Made by a program: the position numbers and the translations under genes. A stretch of DNA of 64,000 nucleotides from UBA6168 sp965222975 (GTDB lineage Bacteria; Bacteroidota; Bacteroidia; Chitinophagales; Saprospiraceae), in the NCBI GenBank assembly GCA_965222975.1, contig CBDCVJ010000087.1:796038-860037 (forward strand), in the 5' to 3' direction. Below are positions 54,555 through 63,187 of the stretch, piece after piece (the stretch's first letter is position 1; the number at the start of each line of letters is the position of its first letter). Under the pieces are notes generated by a model, which made no database searches, had not been told where the DNA came from, and was given only the letters and a program-made list of their open reading frames with translations.

Positions 54555-55721
54555 TTACTCTACTGATGAAACTTTAAGCATGTCTTCTAATTTGGCTTGA
54601 ATGCCCCATCCTCCAAATGATTCTGACACTGCAAAAATTATTTCGTTTTTCCCGTTTTTCAATGGCAAATAAACTGAGTCGAAATAACCAATCGTACCTA
54701 GGTAGCGATAGTCCCTGGTACGGAATCCATTGTTGCCAGCATAAAGCAGTTGGCCATTGCAAAATACCTTCACCCGATCACTGTATCCAAAGTCGAGGCG
54801 TTTGATTTGTTGAGCGGAAGAGGTGATGATGGTTTTTGCCAGAATGGTATTGTCAGAACGGTCTCCAATCGCCGTTACTTTTGAGATGTTGCCCAGGCCC
54901 GACCGTTCGCTTTGCAGCGGTTGCCAAGATTTGTTTTGCAAAAAAACCTCCTCCAATTGGTATTGCCCTTCCAATGCATCTTCTCTAAATGCTTCTGAAA
55001 TCTGCCAGTGTTCGATAGCGTTTTCAATAGCTTCAGAAGTGGAAGGAGATAGTGGAGAAAGGGGCGGGCTTTCCATTTTGGTCACAGAAAAATTGGCAAA
55101 ATAGATCGGGCATACGGCAGCCCGGAGGCTGATTGGCCCCGGCAAAGGTGGGCACTTCATTTCCCGAACTTGTAGCGTGGGCTTTTCTTCATGGTCGAAA
55201 TAAACGTCCATCCGAGTGCCAGAAACAACCAGTTTCACATGCAGCCAGCGATCAAAGGGGTAGGTATAAACAGCGTTGTACCCTTCCGACCCGGCCATGC
55301 CCCAAGTCACCCGGCCATCCTGCACGGCAGCACCTTGGTCATGGTATAATTGCCAACCTGCCAGCCCATTGAAAACGGGCGTGTACTGCATAGCATCCGG
55401 GTTGCCTGATTGGTGAGGCCTCACATAAAATTCTTCATAATTTGTGTCATCTTGCATGCGGAACAGAATGCCCGGAAAACCTCTTCTTTTTGCCAGATAA
55501 ATATCAAATTCAATGATCCCGTTCAGAAAGGAAACATCCTTGAGCGATGCCCTTCCAGCCTGCAATAACAAAGTATTTCCCTCCCCTTCATACCCATCAA
55601 TAATAGCACCCCTGGATTCTATCGTCCATTGCTCCAAATCAAATGGGTATGCTTGTGAGAAGATATTTTGGCAAAAAATTAAATAAATTAAAAGGAGGGA
55701 ATAACCAAAGCTATTTTTCAT
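54555..55721 (-). CDS. Secreted LamG/concanavalin-like protein
   Basis: 388 residues: signal peptide (ends IFSQ, about residue 22), then a jellyroll (about 25-210) with IEFDIYLAKRRGFPGILFRMQD, EEFYVRPHQSGNPDAMQYTP, FDRWLHVKLVVSGTRMDVYF and DHEEKPTLQVREM, the pattern of LamG/concanavalin-A-like lectin domains. A second part (about 230-388) is beta-rich and ends KNEIIFAVSESFGGWGIQAK, like a carbohydrate-binding module. A catalytic motif is not seen, so binding is more likely than hydrolysis. It is divergent to a membrane protein with a similar lectin-like C-terminus, 147 bp away, so the two may act together. Confidence 0.65.
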   Translation of the reverse strand: MKNSFGYSLLLIYLIFCQNIFSQAYPFDLEQWTIESRGAIIDGYEGEGNTLLLQAGRASLKDVSFLNGIIEFDIYLAKRRGFPGILFRMQDDTNYEEFYVRPHQSGNPDAMQYTPVFNGLAGWQLYHDQGAAVQDGRVTWGMAGSEGYNAVYTYPFDRWLHVKLVVSGTRMDVYFDHEEKPTLQVREMKCPPLPGPISLRAAVCPIYFANFSVTKMESPPLSPLSPSTSEAIENAIEHWQISEAFREDALEGQYQLEEVFLQNKSWQPLQSERSGLGNISKVTAIGDRSDNTILAKTIITSSAQQIKRLDFGYSDRVKVFCNGQLLYAGNNGFRTRDYRYLGTIGYFDSVYLPLKNGKNEIIFAVSESFGGWGIQAKLEDMLKVSSVE

Positions 55722-55838
55722 TGATCTAAAAAATTAAATGTCGTTTGTTTGAATTTCAAATTACCATCATGCTGGCCGTTTTGCATCAAACAAACCCGTG
55801 CAAGTTGGTGCATAACTGTACAAGCGGCCATTGGTGCG

Positions 55839-55846
55839 TAACTTTG
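55839..55846 (+). promoter_or_regulatory. -7 promoter element of the HTH-TM-lectin gene
   Basis: TAACTTTG fits TAnnTTTG, 22 bases before the ATG at 55869. Just upstream, TTGGTGCATAACT (55805-55817) and TTGGTGCGTAACT (55831-55843) form a direct repeat 26 bp apart that overlaps the element and could be a regulator site. Confidence 0.5.
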
Positions 55847-55868
55847 TCTTTTAGCCAAACAGTTAATT

Positions 55869-57212
55869 ATGACAGAATTTTTGCAGAACGAACAGGGCCA
55901 CATGGAGCAATACAAATTGCTGGTGGAAGAAAAACTCAACTGGGGCAATAGTGCTGATTGGCGTCACCACGATTTTGAAACATTGAGCAGAAAAATTTTT
56001 GAAGAAACCGGCGTCCTGTTGAGTAGTACCACTCTTAAAAGGATTTGGGGGAAATTGAAATACGACAGCATTCCCAATTCAAATACGCTCAATGCCCTGG
56101 CTTCTTTTATCGGATATGAAAATTGGTTGGAGTTTAGAACAACAATTGCATCGGCACATGCAGGGAGTCAAGCTGAAAATGGGTTGGACGATTTCCATTT
56201 ACAAAACGGCCATGAACCCACAAAAAGTGTGGTCGGTAAAAAGAAGCGCTTTTTTAATTGGGCTGCGTTTGCACTGCTCGTCGTCACTGTCTTAATATTC
56301 GCACTGGGATTTATTTTAAATAAAAACAAAAAAGAATTATTACCTACCAAATTATCTAATGTCACTTTTACAAGCACGCCTGTCGCAGAGGGCATTCCAA
56401 ATACGGTTGTATTTAAATATGATGTGTCACAACTGCATACCAACGAGGTTGCTATTCAACAATCATGGGACAGGCGACTCCGATTTAATGTGGACGCAAA
56501 TAGAAATGAAGCGACGATGACCTATTATTATCCCGGATATTTCAGGGCAAAATTGTTGGTGGATGGGCAAGTTGTAAAAGAACATGACCTCTACCTAAAA
56601 ACCGATGGGTGGCTCGCTACTTTGAACTGGCGCCCACAGCCCCGGTATTTCCTAAAAGAAGAATTAAAAAAAGAGGGGTCGCTCGGAGTCAATGACGTAA
56701 CCATAACAGAGGTACAAACAAATGATGACGCCCCTTCCGTGGTTGGGTTTCATTATGTAGATAATTTTGGTGAATTAATTAGCGACAATTTTACACTGGA
56801 AACTTCTTTTAAAAATACTTACTTCAAAGGCAACGGCGTCTGTCAATTAACCCGCATCGTAATACTCTGTTCAGAGGGAGCTATGATAATCCCATTTTCG
56901 ATTCCGGGTTGCGTTGGTGACTTGCGACTGGTCATCAATGATGTAGTACAGGATGGAAAAAAACATGACCTTTCTGCATTTGGTTGTGATTTTTCGCAAT
57001 GGCAAAAACTAAAATTCGAAGTCCGTGATCGGGAGGTTTTTATTTCTTTAAATGGAGAACTTGTCCATCAACTTTCCTATTTAGAAAATGCAGGCAAAGT
57101 GGCCGGAATACGATTTCTTTTTGCAGGCAATGGTGAAGTGGATGATGTGCGTTTATTGGGTGCAGAAGGGGAACTTGTTTTTGAGGAAATGTTTGATGAA
57201 ATCAGGGATTAG
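55869..57212 (+). CDS. Membrane protein with N-terminal HTH-like domain and extracytoplasmic lectin-like domain
   Basis: 447 residues. The N-terminal ~95 residues match a recurring Bacteroidota module: LVEEKLNWGNSADWRHHDFE, LSRKIFEETGVLLSSTTLKR, IWGKLKYDSIPNSNTLNALA, GYENWLEF, which looks like a DNA- or partner-binding helical domain. One membrane helix follows (about 130-152, AAFALLVVTVLIFALGFIL). The outer part contains a PKD-like region (about 165-260) and a concanavalin-like sandwich (about 280-440). The layout suggests signalling across the membrane from a carbohydrate sensor to a cytoplasmic domain. Divergent from the secreted lectin-like gene; function inferred. Confidence 0.6.
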   Translation: MTEFLQNEQGHMEQYKLLVEEKLNWGNSADWRHHDFETLSRKIFEETGVLLSSTTLKRIWGKLKYDSIPNSNTLNALASFIGYENWLEFRTTIASAHAGSQAENGLDDFHLQNGHEPTKSVVGKKKRFFNWAAFALLVVTVLIFALGFILNKNKKELLPTKLSNVTFTSTPVAEGIPNTVVFKYDVSQLHTNEVAIQQSWDRRLRFNVDANRNEATMTYYYPGYFRAKLLVDGQVVKEHDLYLKTDGWLATLNWRPQPRYFLKEELKKEGSLGVNDVTITEVQTNDDAPSVVGFHYVDNFGELISDNFTLETSFKNTYFKGNGVCQLTRIVILCSEGAMIIPFSIPGCVGDLRLVINDVVQDGKKHDLSAFGCDFSQWQKLKFEVRDREVFISLNGELVHQLSYLENAGKVAGIRFLFAGNGEVDDVRLLGAEGELVFEEMFDEIRD

Positions 57213-57259
57213 GAAACTGGAAATTGAGAAATTATGTGCATATTCGATTTTTTCAATTT

Positions 57260-59070
57260 CTATTTACCAAATACCTCCACCCTTAAATCATCCATATACA
57301 ATTCAACATCAATCCTCGCTCCGTTCCATAGGAATATTTCAATATTATCAAATTCTTTTTTCGGTATTTTAATATCCATGCCGGCCATCACCCATTGATT
57401 AGGCACCATTACCCTAAATGGGCGGATGATCCTTTCTTTCACTGGCAGATTATCCTTTTCAAAACGAACAACCAGTTGGGGCATCCGCCAATAATCCCAA
57501 TTCATTTTGGTGCTGTAAAAAAAAGCGTTAACACTGAGCCATTTACCAGGCTGAATGGTCGCTGAATTGGGGATATTTGTACCGGGAGAAAACTCCTGAC
57601 TGTTATTTATTTGAGCTGACCATTTACCGGATTTTGAAAAAGAACGATTTAAATAAGTTGTATCCACCCCTGAATCAAAATCTTCTTTTTTAACAAAATA
57701 ATATTTTCTTTTTTTCCGCTAAATCCTTCTCCTGCATCTAATAACAATCGATCATATGGGTCATTTTTCGTTTTTCCGAAAATGCGCCAATAATATGCTT
57801 TGGTCATAGCATCAGTTTCGAACGGCCCCCAATGCGCCTGGTATGTTTGGAAGACATTTAAAGTTATGCAAGCAACAATAAATACTGAGAAAATGAAATT
57901 AATTAATTTATTCTGAATAGAGTTTAACCAAGCAATAAAAGCTGCTAAAGGAAATGCCAACAATATATATGATTGAACAAATGCACGCTGCCCAAATGCC
58001 CCCCCGTACCACCATATATCCCAAGCACAGATGATCCAAGTATTTATCAAAATAAAAATGACAATAGTGGGAAATATTTTTTTATGCTTTTTAAATAAAA
58101 ACAAAAACCCTATCAACGCCAACGACATCAAGGGAGTATAAACCAGCCACCCTTTTCTATAAGAGAAAAAAACATCGGAAAAATGCGGGCGCAAAAAACT
58201 AAAACCCTGATCTTGATAACTGTATTCCAGCCAATGGCCTGATGCATACTTCCAATAAACTAATTGAACAGCACCAATAACGCCAGTAATAATAATGGCC
58301 GTTAATATTTTGGGTAAATGTTTTATTAAATCACCAACACGGTTTTGCAGACTATTTAAACTGGAAACGCCCCAAAACACAGGGATCATGGCATAGATAA
58401 TTTCTGTGGGGCGAGTCAGCGCTGCCAGTCCAAGGCTGACCCCTATCAAGGTGGCGTGCTTCCATTTTTTATCTTCATAAAAACGGATGGTTGACCAAAC
58501 CAATACTGCAACCAACGTAAATAAATACCCATGTGTATTGGCTGCATCAAAAGTGGTATAATTCAAAAAATTGGTGCCGAACGTAATTAATATTAAAGCC
58601 CAACCAACTGTATTTTCATCAAAATATCGGCTAAGTATTTTTTTCAAAAAAAACAAACCAATAATGGCGTAAATAACACTGCCCCAATGAATACCAGCTT
58701 GGTAAGGCAATGAAAATCCATCTGCTGGATATCCAGTAATTTTTGCAACAGCATGGGAAATGAAAAATGCAGGAGCATATTGCACGGCCATACCCGCCGA
58801 ATATTTCATGACCATATTGCCATTGGCCGTTTTATATGCTTGGTCTGGAAAAGGGGAAGGTGTATATTTTTCGATTATGTCGGGGAGGAATTTTAATTCT
58901 TTTATATCATCATAAATAAATAGCGCAGGCAAGTATAAATAATAACCACTGACGTCCCATGCTAAAGTAGCATTGGTATGCTGTTCAAAATACCGGGGTT
59001 TTATCAGGGTGACAATGACCAGAAAAATAGCGCAGCAATAAAAAGCAATATTTGCAAAATTGTTTCTCAT
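57260..59070 (-). CDS. Large multi-pass membrane protein (glycosyltransferase-39-like), frameshifted
   Basis: The first frame gives about 460 residues from the ATG at 59070 with some ten membrane helices, an outer loop with GHWLEYSYQDQGFSFLRPHF and GTNFLNYTTFDAANTHGYLF, in the style of polyprenol-dependent glycosyltransferases, though no decisive motif is seen. The second frame continues YYFVKKEDFDSGVDTTYLNR to ELYMDDLRVEVFGK, a soluble beta-rich C-terminal domain. A run of seven A (minus strand, 57709-57715) would need eight to join the frames. A GTG at 59112 would add 14 residues but overlaps a promoter-like TACATTCG. The homopolymer points to sequence error. Confidence 0.65.
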
Positions 59071-59148
59071 GAAATAAAAGCCAATACGTATTTTTTCAAA
59101 ATAGACCGGCACGAATGTACAAGTAAAAATTCGGTTGGGGCAAAAACA

Positions 59149-59182
59149 AAGCCCATCATGACTGCATGCACATGATGGGCTT
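59149..59182 (-). terminator. Intrinsic terminator of the rpsF-rpsR-rplI operon
   Basis: 12-bp stem (AAGCCCATCATG at 59149-59160 with 59171-59182), 10-nt loop, T-rich tail on the minus strand, 28 bp beyond the rplI stop. Confidence 0.85.
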
Positions 59183-59209
59183 ATAAAATATTAAATGCGG
59201 GGATAATAT

Positions 59210-59917
59210 TTATCCCGTCGTTTTGTCTGTAACCTCCTCAATGGCTTCCGTAGCCCCTTCAGCGGCTTCTTCAACAACTTCTGTTGCTTCCTCAGCTCCT
59301 TCTTCCACTCCCTCTGCCACTTCTGTAGCGGCAGTCTCTGCTTCGGCAGCGGCTTTGGCAGTAGCCTCTGCCTCTTGGGCCGCCTTCATCGCAGCGACCC
59401 TAGCCTCTTCAGCGGCAGCTTCGGCAGCGGCTTTTTGCCTGTTTTCTGCTACAATAGCAGCGATTTTGGGGTCATCCGGCTCCAATGTGAAGTCAACCTT
59501 CGCATCCACATCGGGGTGGAGGTCAAGGGTGGCTGTGTACGTACCAATTTCTTTGGCATTGTCTGGGAGCAAAATGTCCCTCCTGTCCACTTCTACTTCG
59601 AACTGCTCCAGCAATGCTTTCGACAATTGCAAAGTGGTCACGCTACCGAAAATTTTACCGCTGGTCCCGCATTTTACAGGAAGGATCAAAGTTTGGCCAT
59701 TGACCTTGGCAGCGATTTCCTTGAAATGATCCAACAATTTCTCCAATTTGGCAGCTTCCTGGCGCTTGTAGCTTTCCAGGTTATTGCGGTTGGCTCGGTT
59801 CGCAATGATGGCCAACTTTTGTGGGATCAGATAGTTGCGGCCATAACCGTTCTTGACCGTTACGATCTCGAACTTCCTGCCGACCTTTTCTATATTTTTT
59901 AAAAGAATGATATCCAT
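59210..59917 (-). CDS. rplI: Large-subunit ribosomal protein bL9 with long acidic Ala/Glu tail
   Basis: 235 residues against about 150 in most bacteria. Residues 1-150 are a complete L9: N-terminal domain MDIILLKNIEKVGRKFEIV with VKNGYGRNYLIPQKLA, the connecting helix (NNLESYKRQEAAKLEKLLDH) and the C-terminal domain (GSVTTLQLSKALLEQF to KVDFTLEP). The extra ~80 residues are a low-complexity tail of Ala, Glu and Val (EAAAEEARVAAMKAAQEAEA, then VEEGAEEATEVVEEAAEG). L9 binds 23S rRNA near the L1 stalk. Last gene of the rpsF-rpsR-rplI operon. The tail is likely to extend from the ribosome surface. Confidence 0.95.
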   Translation of the reverse strand: MDIILLKNIEKVGRKFEIVTVKNGYGRNYLIPQKLAIIANRANRNNLESYKRQEAAKLEKLLDHFKEIAAKVNGQTLILPVKCGTSGKIFGSVTTLQLSKALLEQFEVEVDRRDILLPDNAKEIGTYTATLDLHPDVDAKVDFTLEPDDPKIAAIVAENRQKAAAEAAAEEARVAAMKAAQEAEATAKAAAEAETAATEVAEGVEEGAEEATEVVEEAAEGATEAIEEVTDKTTG

Positions 59918-59926
59918 GATTAGGTG

Positions 59927-60013
59927 GTTTATCGGTTTACCGGTTTATCGGTTTATCGGCTTGTAAGATTTTTTGTTTTTCTCTATGCCGTTACACCGTT
60001 ACACCGTTACACC
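59927..60013. repeat. Word-iterated spacer between rpsR and rplI
   Basis: 59927-59959 holds four GGTTTATC/GGTTTACC-type words and 59988-60013 three CCGTTACA-type words. Unlike the other spacers its two halves are different words and pair only weakly, so it is a direct-repeat variant of the class. Confidence 0.6.
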
Positions 60014-60018
60014 AACTT

Positions 60019-60288
60019 TTATTTCAATAAATCAGCTACATACGGCATCATAGCCAGATGCCTTGCCCGCTTAATAGCCGTGGCAACCCTGCGCTGGTAT
60101 TTCAGAGAGTTGCCAGTAATGCGTCGGGGAAGAACCTTCCCTTGCTCATTAACAAATTGCAGTAAGAAATCGGGATCTTTGTAATCAATGTATTTGATGC
60201 CAAATTTGCGGAAGCGGCAGTATTTATTGCGGCTGTTGCCCAAATTTGGGTTGCTGAGGAATTTTATGTCATCTCTTGATGCAGCCAT
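60019..60288 (-). CDS. rpsR: Small-subunit ribosomal protein bS18
   Basis: 89 residues with the S18 hallmarks: CRFRKFGIKYIDYKDPDFLL, GKVLPRRITGNSLKYQRRVA and TAIKRARHLAMMPYV. It binds 16S rRNA next to bS6, encoded upstream. Start ATG 60288. Normal length; the central gene of the conserved rpsF-rpsR-rplI operon. Confidence 0.97.
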   Translation of the reverse strand: MAASRDDIKFLSNPNLGNSRNKYCRFRKFGIKYIDYKDPDFLLQFVNEQGKVLPRRITGNSLKYQRRVATAIKRARHLAMMPYVADLLK

Positions 60289-60444
60289 GATATTTTATTT
60301 TAAGTTAAAGTTTTGTTGAAAAAAAGCTGAGATTTTATTACGCTTATTCTGAAATTATGAATTGAGAAAATAAAAATTCAGAGTGATTGAAAATCGGTGG
60401 ATTGAGAATTTCTAATTTCCAAATTTCTTAATTTCGATCAATGC

Positions 60445-61148
60445 CTATTCTTCTTCTTTATTAGCCTCAACTTTCTTTTCTTTTTCAGGTGCGACGATCT
60501 TGCCGCCCTTCAATTCTTCCTGCCACGATTTTAGTTCGTCCCATTTGCCTTTTGCGGCCAAGCCAGCCTGTGCGGGCCACGTGGTTGGGTCCTGGAAACT
60601 GAAACGGTCGCCAGCAGCATTGAGCACGGCCTTGATCTGGTCGGGGGTCATGCCTGCCAGTTTTTCAAAGTTGTAACACCAGAACTTCTAAGTACTTCGG
60701 CAATCTTCGGCCCAACGCCTTCGATGCGCTTAAGGTTGTCCGGCTGCCTTATGGGTTGTTTGGCTTTTCGCTGTGGGGTTTCGGCCGGTTCAGGCTTTTT
60801 CTTGCGCTTCACTTTGCCGATCTTGCCATCCCGTTTGTCTTGGTTGTACTTGACGCCATATTTGTCCAATCTGACAGTCAAGAAACGCATGATACTGTCG
60901 TCGCGGCGGAGGATCAGTTCCATGGGGTCGAGGAACCCACCAGTCTCTGAAGAGAATTCAATGCAGTAATAATAGCCGGATTGGCGCTTTTTGATCTCAT
61001 AAGCCAACTTGCGCAATCCCATCTCGTCCACATGTACGATATTGCATTTTTCGTTTTGCAAGTGATCTACATATTTCTGAGCTGTCGCTTTTACCTCATC
61101 GCCCGACAGAACTGGATCTACGATGAAAGTTACTTCGTAATTTCGCAT
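60445..61148 (-). CDS. rpsF: Small-subunit ribosomal protein bS6 with HhH-type C-terminal extension, frameshifted
   Basis: Residues 1-115 are bS6 (MRNYEVTFIVDPVLSGDEVK, RKLAYEIKKRQSGYYYCIEF, DDSIMRFLTVRLDKYGVKYN). After a basic linker comes an extension: LKRIEGVGPKIAEVLRSSGV, a helix-hairpin-helix motif, then in another frame MTPDQIKAVLNAAGDRFSFQ and DPTTWPAQAGLAAKGKWDEL with an acidic tail ending EANKEEE. The frame breaks at 60667-60669, where AAA on the plus strand should be AAAA to read TTFEKLAGMTPDQI. The whole would be about 234 residues against ~100-130 normally. Similar HhH tails occur on other ribosomal proteins in this lineage; a role in rRNA binding is inferred. Confidence 0.9.
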
Positions 61149-61222
61149 ATAAGTTTTGAAGTATTTAATTTCCCAAAAGGCCCTGTGCCTAATAGTCGTA
61201 ACAGGGTTTTTGAAAAGGGGCG

Positions 61223-61230
61223 CAAAAGTA
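61223..61230 (-). promoter_or_regulatory. -7 promoter element of the rpsF operon
   Basis: TACTTTTG on the minus strand, an exact TAnnTTTG match, about 75 bases before the rpsF ATG. Confidence 0.6.
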
Positions 61231-61301
61231 ATGAAAAATTGGTTGGATGGTTAAATAGCTGAATGGTTTTTTTACAGCTTTTAGCCAATTCTGAAAAGGT
61301 T

Positions 61302-61374
61302 GAGAAAGGTTGAGGTGGTTGGGAAGGGTTGAGGCAGCATATTTCAACCCTTCTCAACCACCTAAACCTTTCTC
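61302..61374. repeat. Word-iterated inverted repeat before the RsmI-like gene
   Basis: Arms 61302-61331 and 61345-61374 pair over 30 bp with two mismatches, 13-nt loop. The arms iterate GGTTGAG words. It ends 13 bp before the ATG at 61388, in the divergent gap with rpsF. Confidence 0.85.
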
Positions 61375-61387
61375 GACTCAATAAAAA

Positions 61388-62092
61388 ATGAACGGAAAAC
61401 TCTACCTCATACCTACGCCGCTCGGCGAAAACGGCCTTCCTGCAATCCCGTCATATGTCGTGGATTTAATCTACCGAATTGAATACATTGTTGCAGAAAA
61501 GGCTAAGACTGCACGCCGTTTCATCAAAAGCACAGGCACGCCGAGGCCGATGCCCACTTACCATGTGAGCGAACTTAACGACCGAACCCCCACGGAAGAC
61601 TTGAATGAAATGCTACGCCCTATTTTCGATGGGAAAGATGTTGGCATCATGTCAGAGGCAGGTTGCCCCGGCGTGGCCGACCCGGGAGTGAGGCTGGTAG
61701 CTTTGGCACACTGGAATGGAATTCAAGTAGTGCCATTGGTGGGCCCCTCTTCCATCCTGCTGGCACTGATGGCCTCTGGACTGAATGGACAGAACTTTCG
61801 CTTTCTTGGTTATTTGCCAGCTAAAGTGGACAAACTGGCCATAGTTTTGAAAAAATTAGAACATCGAGCACAAAAAGAAAATCAAACCCAAATCTTTATG
61901 GAAACGCCTTATCGCAATCGACAAATGATTGAGCAAGCATTCAAGGTGCTTTCTCCTTCCACCTTGTTTTGCATTGCAGCAGATTTGACATTGGAAACGG
62001 AATTTATTTCCACCAAAAAAATAAGTGAGTGGCGTAAGGCCGGAGCGCCGGAATTGCACAAGCGGCCTGCGATTTTTTTGATTGGCGGCTAA
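61388..62092 (+). CDS. RsmI-like tetrapyrrole-methylase-fold methyltransferase
   Basis: 234 residues of the TP-methylase fold: GKLYLIPTPLGEN at the N-terminus (SAM loop), IVAEKAKTARRFIKSTG, DVGIMSEAGCPGVADPGVRL, VVPLVGPSSILLALMASGLN and FRFLGYLPAK, matching the RsmI subfamily that 2'-O-methylates C1402 of 16S rRNA. Spacing differs from E. coli RsmI, and Bacteroidota often carry two relatives, so the exact substrate is left open. Cytoplasmic enzyme. The start ATG follows a large inverted repeat. Confidence 0.88.
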   Translation: MNGKLYLIPTPLGENGLPAIPSYVVDLIYRIEYIVAEKAKTARRFIKSTGTPRPMPTYHVSELNDRTPTEDLNEMLRPIFDGKDVGIMSEAGCPGVADPGVRLVALAHWNGIQVVPLVGPSSILLALMASGLNGQNFRFLGYLPAKVDKLAIVLKKLEHRAQKENQTQIFMETPYRNRQMIEQAFKVLSPSTLFCIAADLTLETEFISTKKISEWRKAGAPELHKRPAIFLIGG

Positions 62093-62296
62093 ATAACCAA
62101 GCATTGACTTGAACACCCTTTCCACCCACAAAAAACAAAGGAATAAAGAAGGCAACCACCACCAGCAAACCAATTGGCCTGAGCAGTGGTAGGTGGCTTG
62201 GTGGTAGGGACGGTGGCGGGGGTATATTTTGTACCTGTGCTTTATGCTTTGCTCAAACGGGGGCGATAATGTTTTCCATTAAAAGAACATTTCGTT

Positions 62297-62304
62297 TAGT
62301 TTTG
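62297..62304 (+). promoter_or_regulatory. -7 promoter element before the DUF4058 gene
   Basis: TAGTTTTG matches TAnnTTTG and lies 17 bases before the ATG at 62321; a T-rich GTTTTCC about 20 bp upstream may act as -33. Confidence 0.5.
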
Positions 62305-62320
62305 TTTCAAAACTACCGCC

Positions 62321-63097
62321 ATGCCATCACCTTTCCCAGGAATGGACCCTTACCTTGAAGGACATCTTTGGCCAGATGTCCATAACAGTCTTGCGTACTT
62401 GTTCACAGTACAACTGACCCCTCAGTTGCCTGCCGAATACCTCGTTCACATGAACAGTTATACTGTTGAAGACACCTCGCCGGGGGATGATGTTGGGATC
62501 ATGTATCCAGATGTTGAAGTGTTTCAAAAGGGTGATGTTCTCAGAGAACCACCTGCGACAACTTATGGTAAACCGATAACTCCCGAAACACTCATTTTAC
62601 CTGATATAAAACCAGTCGAAGTACGCATTCCGGTCGTTGAAATAAAAGGCCGGAAAAACAATAAGCTCATCACTGCCATTGAAATTCTTTCCCCTGTCAA
62701 CAAGCGTGGACCTGGGCTGGCACCATACCGGGAGAAGCGATTGCGCTGGCATTATGCGGGTGTCCATCTCCTCGAAATTAACCTGTTGAGACGTGGTGAA
62801 CGCCCAATGGAACATCCTTATTTGCCGAAATCGCACTACATGGTCTCATTGGTCAAGGCGGGTGTTGGCAAAGCCCTGATCTGGGCTATGAGCATTAAAG
62901 ACCCTTTACCTACTGTCCCTGTCCCTTTACGACATCCAGATGGTGACATCCGCCTAGACTTAGATCAAGCGCTAAAAGATCTATATAGTCAACGATCTTT
63001 GGAAAAATCCATTGACTACACTGAAACTCCACCACCACCTGTCTTTTCAAAGGATGAGTTGGAATGGATAAAAGGACTTAGCATTATGAAAAACTGA
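62321..63097 (+). CDS. DUF4058 family protein
   Basis: 258 residues that open with the family signature MPSPFPGMDPYLEGHLWPDV, followed by YLVHMNSYTVED, PDVEVFQKGD, VEIKGRKNNKLITAIEILSP and LLEINLLRRGERPME. The arrangement of Glu, Asp and Lys residues (AIEILSPVNK, LEINLLR) is like that of PD-(D/E)XK-type folds, though I would not assert nuclease activity. DUF4058 is best known from cyanobacteria, Planctomycetota and Chloroflexota; it is sporadic in Bacteroidota, so horizontal gain is possible. Standalone with its own promoter. Confidence 0.9.
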   Translation: MPSPFPGMDPYLEGHLWPDVHNSLAYLFTVQLTPQLPAEYLVHMNSYTVEDTSPGDDVGIMYPDVEVFQKGDVLREPPATTYGKPITPETLILPDIKPVEVRIPVVEIKGRKNNKLITAIEILSPVNKRGPGLAPYREKRLRWHYAGVHLLEINLLRRGERPMEHPYLPKSHYMVSLVKAGVGKALIWAMSIKDPLPTVPVPLRHPDGDIRLDLDQALKDLYSQRSLEKSIDYTETPPPPVFSKDELEWIKGLSIMKN

Positions 63098-63151
63098 TCG
63101 CTAATGAAACCATTTAACCATTATATCCATTTAACCATTCAAACATTTTAT

Positions 63152-63159
63152 TACCTTTG
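63152..63159 (+). promoter_or_regulatory. -7 promoter element of the DUF177-rpmF operon
   Basis: TACCTTTG matches TAnnTTTG exactly and is identical to the atp operon element, 29 bases before the ATG at 63188. Confidence 0.65.
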
Positions 63160-63187
63160 CACCCCTTTTTAAAAAAAGTTCTTTAAA

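Noticed and set aside
59223..59902. Plus-strand Ser/Ala-rich open frames opposite rplI
   Set aside because: They are the antisense reading of the Ala/Glu tail and core of bL9.
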